NCBI GenBank assembly: GCA_002402295.1
Contig: DHFO01000028.1
Span: 837 to 9,034 of the forward strand
Origin: Caldiserica bacterium UBA4822
GTDB lineage: Bacteria; Caldisericota; Caldisericia; Cryosericales; Cryosericaceae
Length of the DNA: 8,198 nucleotides
Direction: 5' to 3'
Shown: piece by piece, positions 1-6,750 of the stretch
Numbering within the stretch: the stretch's first letter is position 1
How the letters are laid out: each line of letters starts with the position of its first letter
Made by a program: the position numbers and the translations under genes
Notes under the pieces: model-generated
What the model was told of the DNA's origin: nothing
Database searches by the model: none
The model's input: only the letters and a program-made list of their open reading frames with translations

Positions 1-753
1 GTGCACCCCGTCAGAAGGTGCGTCTGTGAACCCGAACCAGTATGCGCGGGGGGCGAGCGTGGGGGCCAATCCCCGAAGTGCAGAATCATCCCGGTTCAAT
101 ACTGCAAAGTCAACTGCGGTCATGTTCTCGAATATGCGCTGCTTCGTCGCAAAGTAGCGCTCCATCGTACCATACCGGTCAAGGTGATTGGGGACGAGAT
201 TCGTGAATACTGCCACGCGCGGATGAAACGCGTGGATAGCCTCCAGCTGAAAGCAACTCACTTCGAGAACGGCCCGGCCCGCGGACGGATGCTCCACCAG
301 CAGTTGTGACACAGGCTGTCCCAGGTTGCCCCCGGTCACCGTGTCATGGTATTGTGAGGACACCAGCACCCCGAGCAGCGCGGTAGTCGTGCTCTTGCCA
401 TTGCTGCCGGTGACTGCAAGAACCGGGATGCCAGCAAACGCTGCAACCTCGGTTTCTGCGATCACCGGCTTTCCCAGGGACCGAGCTGCAGCAAGAATCG
501 GCGCGTCGGGTGGCACACCAGGAGAAACTATGAGCGCGTCGTACTGTCCCATAGTACTGGCGCTGTTCCCGCCAAACTCATACGGGATGCCTGCACTGGC
601 AAGCAGCCTGACCGCCTCGCCAAACTTCTCGTCCGATCCGAACGGTTTGGACTCGGACACAAACACCCGAACGCCATGCGCGTGCAGATAGAGGGCGGAG
701 TAGAGACCACTTGCCAGTGATCCGACAACAAATGCAGACCCAAAAGGAATCAC
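1..753 (-). CDS. murD: UDP-N-acetylmuramoylalanine--D-glutamate ligase MurD (5' part; runs off the left edge)
   Basis: MurD is the cytoplasmic ATP-dependent ligase that adds D-glutamate to UDP-MurNAc-L-Ala. The first 251 codons are present; the rest of the central domain and the C-terminal domain lie outside the window. An N-terminal UDP-binding fold is followed by a SPGV segment at residues 77-80 and E-T-E at 100-102. The ATP P-loop GSNGKSTTT is at 116-124, GGNLG at 141-145 and the substrate-site motif SCFQLE at 166-171. The Mg-binding region NLVPNHLDRYG is at 185-195, and K204 is the expected carbamylated lysine. Two family positions vary: Cys167 where Ser is usual in SSFQL, and Asn189 before the conserved His190, where Asp is common. 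The GTG start is chosen because GGAGG lies 6 bases upstream and the UDP-binding fold begins at once. It follows mraY after 3 bases, so it is probably coupled to it. Family assignment is firm. Confidence 0.96.
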   Translation of the reverse strand, partial: MIPFGSAFVVGSLASGLYSALYLHAHGVRVFVSESKPFGSDEKFGEAVRLLASAGIPYEFGGNSASTMGQYDALIVSPGVPPDAPILAAARSLGKPVIAETEVAAFAGIPVLAVTGSNGKSTTTALLGVLVSSQYHDTVTGGNLGQPVSQLLVEHPSAGRAVLEVSCFQLEAIHAFHPRVAVFTNLVPNHLDRYGTMERYFATKQRIFENMTAVDFAVLNRDDSALRGLAPTLAPRAYWFGFTDAPSDGVH

Positions 754-756
754 CCG

Positions 757-1740
757 TTACCTCCACGTGGTCATGATCAGGACTCCGGCAAGCACGAACA
801 ACACGCTCACGACAAAGAACCTGGCTACAATCTTGTCCTCGGCCCACCCCAGCTTCTCGAAGTGGTGATGAATGGGCGCCATGAGAAAGACCCGTTTCCT
901 GCGGCCTGACAGTCTGTACACGCCGACCTGAATCATGACGCTCAGTGCTTCCACGAGGAACAGGCCCCCGACAAGCAGGGATGCCAGTTCCTGGCCGGAG
1001 GCAAATGCCCACGCCACGAAGACGGATCCCAGTGCCAGAGAACCAGTATCCCCCATGAACACCGCAGCCCTCGGCCCGTTGAACCACAGGAACGCAATGT
1101 CAAATGCAGCAGCTGCTGCCGGCAGGACCCCCGCAAGTCCCGACGGATGCAACGCTCCCTCGACGGTGGCAGCGACAAACACGGGTAAGCTGGTGCTGGC
1201 AAGCAGCCCGTCCAGCCCGTCGGTCAGGTTGAACGCATTCACCATGCCAACGGCATAAAGCATGGCGATGACGAAGAACCACCATCCCGACAGGAGAACG
1301 GTAGCCCCCGCGCTCACGTTGCCCCGCAGCGCTCCGCCTCCAACGATGAAGAACAAGGCCGCAGCAAATGTCTGGATAAGGATTTTCTGATATCCGAGGA
1401 GCCCATCGTTTCGGTGCTTGCGCTCCTTGAGCCAGTCGTCCAGGAAGCCAGACAGCAGGTTGACGGCTACAAACAACAGTACGGCAGTATCAATGCAACT
1501 GAGCCTACGCCCACTCGTCCCCCCCGCATAATACACCAGGCACACGACGAGAACGTTGAAGACCAGCATGAATCCGCCGCTGGTCGTGGTGCCAGCCTTG
1601 GTCTTGTGTGAATCCGGCCCCTCCTCCCGAATCAGTTGAGTGAAACCAGCCCGCCTGAGAAGGCTGATAAGCGAGGGAAACAAGACCAGGTTGAAGACCG
1701 CCAGCAACAGGAGCAACGCGGTGATGGCTGTGGCTGTCAT
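757..1740 (-). CDS. mraY: Phospho-N-acetylmuramoyl-pentapeptide transferase MraY
   Basis: MraY is the polytopic membrane enzyme that transfers phospho-MurNAc-pentapeptide from UDP to undecaprenyl phosphate, giving lipid I. The 327 residues are slightly shorter than the E. coli enzyme (about 360) but all signature motifs are present. They are R-E-E-G-P-x-S-H-K at residues 38-46, the Asp pair D101-D102 followed by the K/N/GLL segment, N-L-T-D-G-L-D-G at 171-178, F-M-G-D-T-G-S at 228-234, and the cytoplasmic M-A-P-I-H-H-H-F-E loop at 287-295. The Asp residues and the HHH loop match the known Mg and uridine site. Hydrophobic helices alternate throughout, starting at residues 4-21. The motif usually written GTPTMGG reads GTTTSGG here (50-56). 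The ATG overlaps the murE TGA in ATGA, so translation is probably coupled to murE, and only a weak GGGGA lies upstream. Confidence 0.98.
   Translation of the reverse strand: MTATAITALLLLLAVFNLVLFPSLISLLRRAGFTQLIREEGPDSHKTKAGTTTSGGFMLVFNVLVVCLVYYAGGTSGRRLSCIDTAVLLFVAVNLLSGFLDDWLKERKHRNDGLLGYQKILIQTFAAALFFIVGGGALRGNVSAGATVLLSGWWFFVIAMLYAVGMVNAFNLTDGLDGLLASTSLPVFVAATVEGALHPSGLAGVLPAAAAAFDIAFLWFNGPRAAVFMGDTGSLALGSVFVAWAFASGQELASLLVGGLFLVEALSVMIQVGVYRLSGRRKRVFLMAPIHHHFEKLGWAEDKIVARFFVVSVLFVLAGVLIMTTWR
760..764 (-). promoter_or_regulatory. Ribosome binding site of murD, inside the end of mraY
   Basis: The minus strand reads GGAGG followed by 6 bases and then the GTG at 753-751. The site is made of the last mraY codons (TGG-AGG before TAA). 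It is the clearest Shine-Dalgarno sequence in the cluster and fixes the murD start at a GTG codon. Confidence 0.85.
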
Positions 1741-3281
1741 CGTCCATCCCCGCCGGTTGACGCGCAGTGAAAGCCCAGTTCTTCCAGGGCTTTCCTGGCC
1801 TCTTCACGGTCATCCAGGGCGACATCCCTGCCCTCATAATACATGACAGCTTCATGGCCACGCCCAAGGATAAGGACTGCGTCTCCTGGTCGTGCCGCTG
1901 CAATCGCGGCGCGGATCGCAGTTCCTCTGTCCTCGATGACGGTGACATGGTCCGTTGTAAACCCTCGGACGATGTCGTTTACGGCGATGGAAGCCTCCTC
2001 TCTTCGCGGGTCCTCTACGGTCACGTAGGACCACCGACAGGCCTGCTCCGCGATTCTCGCCATCACGGGACGCTTCTCCCGGTCGTCCGCTCCGACAGAC
2101 CCGAATACGGAAAGCAAATGACCGCTGATAGTGGGGCGGACAGCGTCGAACAGCGCGCTGAACTCTTCCGGGGTGTGGGCGTAGTCCACAATTACTTCAA
2201 ACGGCTGTCCGCATACGATACGCTCATAGCGTCCGGGAATGTATAACGGTTCACCGAGAGCGCGCAGTCCGGGGCCGAGGTCTTCTCCATGTCGCACGGC
2301 GTGGACCGCGGCTATAGCTGCTAGCGCGTTGTAGGCCTGGAACACCGGACCAATCGACAGTGTGACTGGAACAGGCAGATCACCACCGATGCTGACGGAC
2401 AGTTGCGTCCTCCCCGCCGTGGAGACAGCTCCGCTTCCGTGCACATCTGAGGGCTCCCGCATGGCATAGGTAACGACCTGGGAAGCAACTGAAGCACTCC
2501 GGAATGCCGTAACCCTTGGGTCGTCGGCATTGAGGACCGCACTTGTGCCCGGTTCGAGCGAACGGAACAACTTGAGTTTTGCCTGCAGATATGCTTCCAG
2601 CGTGCCATGGTATCCAAGGTGGTCTTCAGAGAAGTTCGTAAACACCGCGCAGTCGAAGTGCATACCATAAACGCGGTCGTATGCAAGTGCAAACGACGAG
2701 ACTTCGACGATTGCTACCATGGCGCCTCTCTCCAGCCCGCACTTGAGGTACCAGTTCAACTGAAATGCTTCTGGGGTGGTCGCCGGCAGCGCATCTGGCG
2801 GATACACTACGCCATCCGGCATGACGTAGCCCGTAGTACCAATCATCACGGCAGGAACTCCCATGCCCTCCAGTACCCGCTTCGCAAGATAAGCCGTGCT
2901 GGTCTTGCCGCTGGTTCCCGTTATCCCGACCAGCTGCAAGTGCCGTGCCGGATAGTCGAAAAAGGCCTGAGAAGCAAGGCTCAGAAACTGACGTGCGCTG
3001 GGGACCACAACAACCGGTACCTCGGTGACTTCCGGGTGTTCCTGCTCGGACACAATACAAGAGGCACCGGCGAGCAGAGCTGCCGAAATGAACGCGTTGC
3101 CGTCGACACGCGTGCCCGGGACAGCTACAAACATGGCACCAGGAACGCACTTGCGGGAGTCCGGCGTTATGAAGGTAACCACCCCTGTCAGCGCAGGCGT
3201 AGAACGCCCGCGAGACCAGCAGGAGATGGGAACCATATCGAGCAGCTGGCGCAGCTCCTTTTTCTCATCGATGCAGTTCAC
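1737..3281 (-). CDS. murE: UDP-N-acetylmuramoyl-tripeptide synthetase MurE
   Basis: MurE is the cytoplasmic ligase that adds the third residue (meso-diaminopimelate, lysine or another diamino acid) to UDP-MurNAc-L-Ala-D-Glu. At 514 residues it has all three Mur ligase domains. The N-terminal domain has DSRKCVPG at 41-48 and a DGNAF segment near 60. The P-loop TGTSGKTS is at 121-128, TTPEAF at 168-173, SSFAL at 195-199 (usually SSHAL), EDHLGYHG at 219-226 (usually DHLDYHG) and the expected carbamylated K235. The C-terminal domain has PGRYER at 349-354, VDYAHT at 365-370, EDPR at 423-426 and GRGHE at 473-477. EDPR sits where diaminopimelate enzymes carry DNPR: the Arg is kept but Asn is Asp. 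The added residue is therefore likely, but not proven, to be diaminopimelate. The GTG start overlaps the ftsI stop (GTGA), with GAGG 8 bases upstream. Met16 is an alternative start but would lose part of the N-terminal domain. Confidence 0.97.
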   Translation of the reverse strand: MNCIDEKKELRQLLDMVPISCWSRGRSTPALTGVVTFITPDSRKCVPGAMFVAVPGTRVDGNAFISAALLAGASCIVSEQEHPEVTEVPVVVVPSARQFLSLASQAFFDYPARHLQLVGITGTSGKTSTAYLAKRVLEGMGVPAVMIGTTGYVMPDGVVYPPDALPATTPEAFQLNWYLKCGLERGAMVAIVEVSSFALAYDRVYGMHFDCAVFTNFSEDHLGYHGTLEAYLQAKLKLFRSLEPGTSAVLNADDPRVTAFRSASVASQVVTYAMREPSDVHGSGAVSTAGRTQLSVSIGGDLPVPVTLSIGPVFQAYNALAAIAAVHAVRHGEDLGPGLRALGEPLYIPGRYERIVCGQPFEVIVDYAHTPEEFSALFDAVRPTISGHLLSVFGSVGADDREKRPVMARIAEQACRWSYVTVEDPRREEASIAVNDIVRGFTTDHVTVIEDRGTAIRAAIAAARPGDAVLILGRGHEAVMYYEGRDVALDDREEARKALEELGFHCASTGGDGR

Positions 3282-4990
3282 GGCTTTAACCTCAAATACT
3301 GTATCAGCTGCAAGGCAATCTTCTTGAACGTTGGTCCCGCAACGCGGAATGATGTACGTTCACCCTTCTGGGTCTGATGGATACTGAGAAATACGACTAC
3401 CCGCGGGTCATTGGCGGTGAGGATGCCGGCAAAACTGAACACGTACGACCCATCCTTGAGATATCCGCCACCGGGTGCCGCAATCTGCGCGGTGCCCGTC
3501 TTTCCTGCAACCTCATAGCCAGGGATGTAAGCCGTGGAGACACCGATGTTCTTCTGGACGACACCGTGAAGCCCCTCGAGAACATCTATGGCGGTCTTGG
3601 TGCTAAACACCTGTCCCACAACACCCGGGGTGTCCGTTCGCTGAACCGTTCCAGAGGCGTCGACGATCCGGTCGACAACATAGGGGCGCTGCATGACCCC
3701 ACCGTTTGCAATAGTGGCATAGAAGTTCGCCAACTGAATGGCTGTGACTGCAACCCCCTGCCCGAACCCCATCGTGGGGAGTGTCGTCTGTGACCACTGT
3801 GACACTGGAAGCAGGATGCCAGATTCCTCGCCGGGCAGGTCGATACCGGTTGGCTTGCCGAATCCGTACTTCCGAAGAGCATTGTAAAATGGCTGAGCAC
3901 CAATCTTCATGCTGACCTGTGCGAAGCCGACATTCGATGAGTGCTCCAGCATCGCGTAGAGGTCCATTGTGCCATATGCATAGTTGTTCACTTCATGTAT
4001 AACCGTGCCGTTGATTTTGAGACTTCCTCCGCTGTAGAACGTGCTTTTGAGGGTAATCGCTCCTGTTTCCAGTCCGGCGACAGAAGTCGCTGCCTTGAAT
4101 ACCGAGCCAGGCTCGTAGTTGGCGCTGACAACCTTTTCGGACAGCGCGCTGAGTGGAGCATCCTGCCAGTGTTCCGGGTCCAGGCCAGGCACGTCCACCA
4201 TTGCGAGCACCGCATCCGTCTTCGGGTCGAGGACAGTACACGTCGCGCGCTTTGCATCGTACGTCTTGACCGATTCCAGAAGCGCTTGCTGGGCAAAGTA
4301 CTGGATGTTGGAATCGATGGTCAGCACAACATCCTTGCCCTGCACTGCCTCGATGACTTCCTCCGTGACGGCAGGTTCTCCGGGGTTCGACCCCGACACC
4401 CGATAGGTATGTCGCCCATCCATTCCGCGAAGTTCCTTGTCATACTGGAATTCGATGCCGGACAGCCCCTGGTTGTCCGACCCCGTGACCCCCACCACCG
4501 ACGAAACCAGGGCGCCGAGGGGATAGACGCGCCGATATCCCTTGTCCAGAACAATCCCGGGTACGCTCAGGGACCGTAACGCATCGTATTCGGTCGCACC
4601 CACTTGCTTCTTCAGGTAAATGAAGCTGGATGACGCGGCACGTATCTGCTTTTCGAGTGCCGTTGCCGACGTCTTGAGAATCGGCGCGATGGCTGCAGCT
4701 GTCGCACGAGGATCCTTGACTTCTCTCATGTACAAACCGAGAGACCACGTCGCGATGTCCTGGGCAAGGACACGCCCCGTCGCGTCGAGGATCATGCCTC
4801 TCTTCGCCTTGATAGGGATGGAATCGGTCGCAAGTTGCTCGTTCGCCATGTCGACAAGAGTATTGCGCGCCACGACCTGCAGGTATACAAACCGCGATTC
4901 TATTCCTATTGCTGCGATGAGGAATAGTACAAAAACCAACATGAGACGTCGCTTGAACAACTCGCTGAACGATGCGACGCCTCTCTTCAT
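3278..4990 (-). CDS. ftsI: Class B penicillin-binding protein (FtsI/PBP3-like peptidoglycan transpeptidase)
   Basis: This is the septal peptidoglycan DD-transpeptidase, which cross-links stem peptides outside the membrane as part of the divisome. A short basic cytoplasmic tail (residues 1-15) leads into one transmembrane helix at about 17-33, with no signal peptidase site apparent. The PBP dimer (pedestal) domain follows, with KRGMILDATGRVLA at 63-76 and YPLGAL plus a GLSGIE segment at about 156-180. The transpeptidase domain has the three active-site motifs: S296-V-F-K299 with the acylated serine, S351-S-N353 and K497-T-G499. The chain ends at residue 570, soon after the catalytic domain, with no C-terminal PASTA repeats. 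Position between ftsL and murE supports the division role over a sporulation (SpoVD-like) or elongation role. It starts 31 bases after ftsL with only a modest AGGGA upstream, and its TGA overlaps the murE GTG. Confidence 0.95.
   Translation of the reverse strand: MKRGVASFSELFKRRLMLVFVLFLIAAIGIESRFVYLQVVARNTLVDMANEQLATDSIPIKAKRGMILDATGRVLAQDIATWSLGLYMREVKDPRATAAAIAPILKTSATALEKQIRAASSSFIYLKKQVGATEYDALRSLSVPGIVLDKGYRRVYPLGALVSSVVGVTGSDNQGLSGIEFQYDKELRGMDGRHTYRVSGSNPGEPAVTEEVIEAVQGKDVVLTIDSNIQYFAQQALLESVKTYDAKRATCTVLDPKTDAVLAMVDVPGLDPEHWQDAPLSALSEKVVSANYEPGSVFKAATSVAGLETGAITLKSTFYSGGSLKINGTVIHEVNNYAYGTMDLYAMLEHSSNVGFAQVSMKIGAQPFYNALRKYGFGKPTGIDLPGEESGILLPVSQWSQTTLPTMGFGQGVAVTAIQLANFYATIANGGVMQRPYVVDRIVDASGTVQRTDTPGVVGQVFSTKTAIDVLEGLHGVVQKNIGVSTAYIPGYEVAGKTGTAQIAAPGGGYLKDGSYVFSFAGILTANDPRVVVFLSIHQTQKGERTSFRVAGPTFKKIALQLIQYLRLKP
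3290..3293 (-). promoter_or_regulatory. Ribosome binding site of murE, inside the end of ftsI
   Basis: The minus strand has GAGG followed by 8 bases before the GTG at 3281-3279. This supports the GTG start that overlaps the ftsI stop codon, rather than the internal ATG at codon 16. Confidence 0.6.
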
Positions 4991-5021
4991 CTGTGTTCAG
5001 TCCCTGTCAAATCCTGAGGTA

Positions 5022-5369
5022 CTAGTGAGTGGTATTGTCCAGTGTGCCTATCACCGCCGTATTATTGGGCGTCAGTCCCAGCGCGTCCGCCGCTGCCCTG
5101 ACACGGTCAGGCGAAGTAAGGCTGGCATCCTGTTCCAATAGTGCTTCTTGCTCCTGCAGCTGTGCCTGAATTGCGGCCCTGTTAAGGTCTACCTGATGCT
5201 CGAGGAAAAGCGTTGTACTGTACACATAGCCATAGGAACAAAGCAATCCGATCGTTATCGCGGCGAGGGCAGCAACGCGGAAGCTCCGCGTCCTGGCCTC
5301 TGCAGAAACGCGAACCGCAGCAGCCGGGCGGCGGACTGCTGTATAGTTGCCCTTGATTGCTATGCTCAT
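5022..5369 (-). CDS. ftsL: FtsL-like divisome protein (small bitopic septum protein)
   Basis: FtsL is a bitopic scaffold that joins FtsB/DivIC and FtsQ/DivIB and activates the FtsW-FtsI synthase. The protein is poorly conserved in sequence, so the call rests on architecture and position. Its 115 residues have a basic cytoplasmic tail of about 30 residues and one transmembrane helix at about 31-51. A short Gln/Glu/Leu-rich coiled-coil stretch follows at about 56-80, and then DRVRAAADALGLTP at 88-101. That last segment resembles the Arg-x-x-Ala-x-x-Leu-Gly motif common at the end of FtsL/DivIC domains. It lies between rsmH and ftsI, exactly where ftsL sits in dcw clusters. The ATG overlaps the rsmH TGA (ATGA), implying coupling. 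A DivIC/FtsB-like identity is the alternative but is less likely here. Confidence 0.85.
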   Translation of the reverse strand: MSIAIKGNYTAVRRPAAAVRVSAEARTRSFRVAALAAITIGLLCSYGYVYSTTLFLEHQVDLNRAAIQAQLQEQEALLEQDASLTSPDRVRAAADALGLTPNNTAVIGTLDNTTH

Positions 5370-6274
5370 GAAGACACCCTTTCAAGTACCCGCAGCTTTG
5401 CACTGCGCGATCGTCTGTTCACAGCAACCTCTGAATCAGAGGGTCGTACCACCTTCCTGTTGACCAGGCGAAATCCTGGCTCTCCCGAGACCGGTTTCTC
5501 GCAGAGAGCCAGGTAGCTCCTCTTCACGATTCTATCTTCGAGCGAATGGTAACTGATGACCAAGAGTCTTCCATGTGGATTCAACAGTGATGACGCCGAT
5601 TTCAGACCAGCTTCGAGTGCATTCAACTCGTCATTTACATAGATGCGCAAGGCTTGAAATGTCTTCGTCGCAGGATGTATCCTAGCGTGTCTGGTGGGAA
5701 AGACAGCGGCTACTGTCTCCGCAAGTTCGCTCGTAGTTACAATTGGCGCGCGTTGCCGACGGCGTACAATTGCCCGAGCCACCTGACGCGACCTTCGTTC
5801 CTCACCATACTTCCACAGAATGTCAGCAATCGTGTCCTCCGGGAACAAGTTCACGATATCCCTTGCCGTAGTTCCGAGACTGTCATCGAGCCGCATATCT
5901 AACGGTTGATCGTGGCTGAACGACAATCCCTTTCCTGTGCCCGCGAGTTGCTCCGAAGAAAAACCCAGGTCCATCAGGATCCCGTCGAATCCAGTGTCTG
6001 AATAATCCTTCAGCAACCGCGTCATATCCCGAAAGTTTCCGCGGATGATAACCTTGCGGGCGGCAGTAGAGTCGAGTCGCTCGCGGGCAATGGCTAGAAC
6101 CTCTGCATCGACGTCCATCATGAAAAGCGTCCCTTCGCTCGACAATTGGCGCCCAATTGCATACGCGTGTCCGCCTTCCCCTGTCGTGCAGTCCAGATAG
6201 GTTCCATCTGGTCGAACTTGCAAGTATGTCATGACCTCGTCCAGAAGGACAGGTGTGTGAACAAACACAGTCAC
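5366..6274 (-). CDS. rsmH: 16S rRNA (cytosine1402-N4)-methyltransferase RsmH (MraW)
   Basis: RsmH uses S-adenosylmethionine to methylate N4 of C1402 in 16S rRNA, in the ribosomal P site. The 302 residues match the usual family length. Motifs in order: HTPVLLDEV at 6-14, the AdoMet-binding D-C-T-T-G-E-G-G-H at 28-36, DVDAEVL at 54-60, the catalytic-region M-D-L-G-F-S-S-E-Q-L at 101-110, PLDMRLD at 124-130, KYGEERRSR at 155-163, HPATKTFQALRIYVNDEL at 200-217 and SYHSLEDR at 241-248. The GTG start forms a GTGA overlap with the mraZ stop. It places the conserved HxPVLL motif at residue 6, as is normal for the family. A second GTG two codons later would also be possible. Its stop overlaps the ftsL ATG. 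It is conserved beside mraZ in most dcw clusters. Confidence 0.98.
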   Translation of the reverse strand: MTVFVHTPVLLDEVMTYLQVRPDGTYLDCTTGEGGHAYAIGRQLSSEGTLFMMDVDAEVLAIARERLDSTAARKVIIRGNFRDMTRLLKDYSDTGFDGILMDLGFSSEQLAGTGKGLSFSHDQPLDMRLDDSLGTTARDIVNLFPEDTIADILWKYGEERRSRQVARAIVRRRQRAPIVTTSELAETVAAVFPTRHARIHPATKTFQALRIYVNDELNALEAGLKSASSLLNPHGRLLVISYHSLEDRIVKRSYLALCEKPVSGEPGFRLVNRKVVRPSDSEVAVNRRSRSAKLRVLERVSS

Positions 6275-6714
6275 TTGGCCTGCAATGCACCGATATTCTG
6301 CTCAAACACTTTCTCCGCTTTCGCCCGATATAATTCCCAGGTATGAACGTCCCAGATCTCCAGGTGCGTCAACGCACCGGCGAATACGACCTCTGTGTCC
6401 AGTTGTGCATACTCTCGCAGATGTTGCGGTATGAAAATGCGACCGACCTTGTCGAGTTTAACCGTTGCTGCTCCGCTGAAGAGAACGCGGACGAAAGCCC
6501 GAGTGTCGGATGAGACAGGAATGAGATCACCATAGAACCGTTCAATGATAGAGGTCCACACTCTGTCATCAAAAAGGTACAGGCACCGATCCATGCCTTT
6601 GGTGAGAACGTAGGGGGCGTCTGCATCGGTGCGATAATGCGCTGGGAACATCGTACGCCCCTTGTCGTCCAGGGAGTACCGATATTCACCGATGAAGGAA
6701 CGCTCCTTGTTCAT
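6271..6714 (-). CDS. mraZ: Transcriptional regulator MraZ
   Basis: MraZ is a ring-forming DNA-binding protein of the AbrB/SpoVT fold that controls the dcw promoter in front of its own gene. The 147 residues carry two tandem copies of the fold. The first has the DDKGR motif at 16-20 (in YRYSLDDKGRTMFP) and the second has LDKVGRIFIP at 87-96; both are the DNA-contacting signatures of the family. The ATG at 6714 is chosen over an in-frame upstream GTG at 6750. The conserved protein begins at MNKERSFIGEY, and the extra upstream codons lie within the operator and -10 element. No Shine-Dalgarno sequence precedes the ATG, and the -10 element ends only 6 bases away, so the transcript is probably leaderless. 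Its TGA overlaps the rsmH GTG. Confidence 0.96.
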   Translation of the reverse strand: MNKERSFIGEYRYSLDDKGRTMFPAHYRTDADAPYVLTKGMDRCLYLFDDRVWTSIIERFYGDLIPVSSDTRAFVRVLFSGAATVKLDKVGRIFIPQHLREYAQLDTEVVFAGALTHLEIWDVHTWELYRAKAEKVFEQNIGALQAK

Positions 6715-6720
6715 GGCGTA

Positions 6721-6729
6721 AGTATACCA
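6721..6729 (-). promoter_or_regulatory. Extended -10 element of the mraZ (dcw) promoter
   Basis: On the minus strand the sequence reads TGG-TATACT, with TATACT at 6726-6721. This differs from TATAAT at one position and has the upstream TGn of an extended -10. The best -35 candidate at 17-base spacing (6749-6744, TGGTAA) is poor, which is common with extended -10 promoters. TATACT is followed by six bases (TACGCC) and then the mraZ ATG, so transcription is expected to begin at or next to the A of the start codon. It is the only convincing promoter seen in the window. Confidence 0.7.
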
Positions 6730-6750
6730 CAATTTCCCACTTTTTACCAC
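6721..6750 (-). promoter_or_regulatory. Predicted MraZ operator: three GTGG-headed direct repeats with 10 bp period
   Basis: Read on the minus strand, three adjacent 10-base units begin GTGGT, GTGGG and GTGGT, starting at 6750, 6740 and 6730, with A/T-rich second halves. Known MraZ sites are arrays of TGGG-type boxes separated by 5 bases in E. coli and AAAAGTGG-type boxes in Mollicutes, so both period and core match. The array covers the -10 element and the spacer, where binding would block RNA polymerase. This suggests autorepression of the cluster by MraZ. Confidence 0.75.

Noticed and set aside
326..691. 121-codon plus-strand frame across murD
   Set aside because: The opposite strand encodes clear MurD motifs, and this frame has a random-looking, Ala/Pro/Ser-rich composition.
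578..1087. 169-codon minus-strand frame spanning the mraY-murD junction
   Set aside because: It is out of frame with both genes, which have complete motifs there; its product has no membrane segments or known motif.
2607..3377. 256-codon open frame on the plus strand, antisense to murE
   Set aside because: It lies entirely opposite murE and the end of ftsI, has no recognisable motif, and is explained by GC-rich third positions of the real genes.
3941..4579. 212-codon open frame on the plus strand, antisense to ftsI
   Set aside because: It has no family signature and lies inside a gene with all three transpeptidase motifs.
5005..5010. TTGACA on the minus strand in the ftsL-ftsI gap, a possible -35 box
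   Set aside because: No -10-like hexamer is found 16-18 bases downstream, where ftsI coding sequence starts.
6715..6750. Upstream in-frame GTG start for mraZ, adding 12 residues
   Set aside because: The extension is encoded by the operator repeats and -10 element, and the MraZ family begins at the internal Met.
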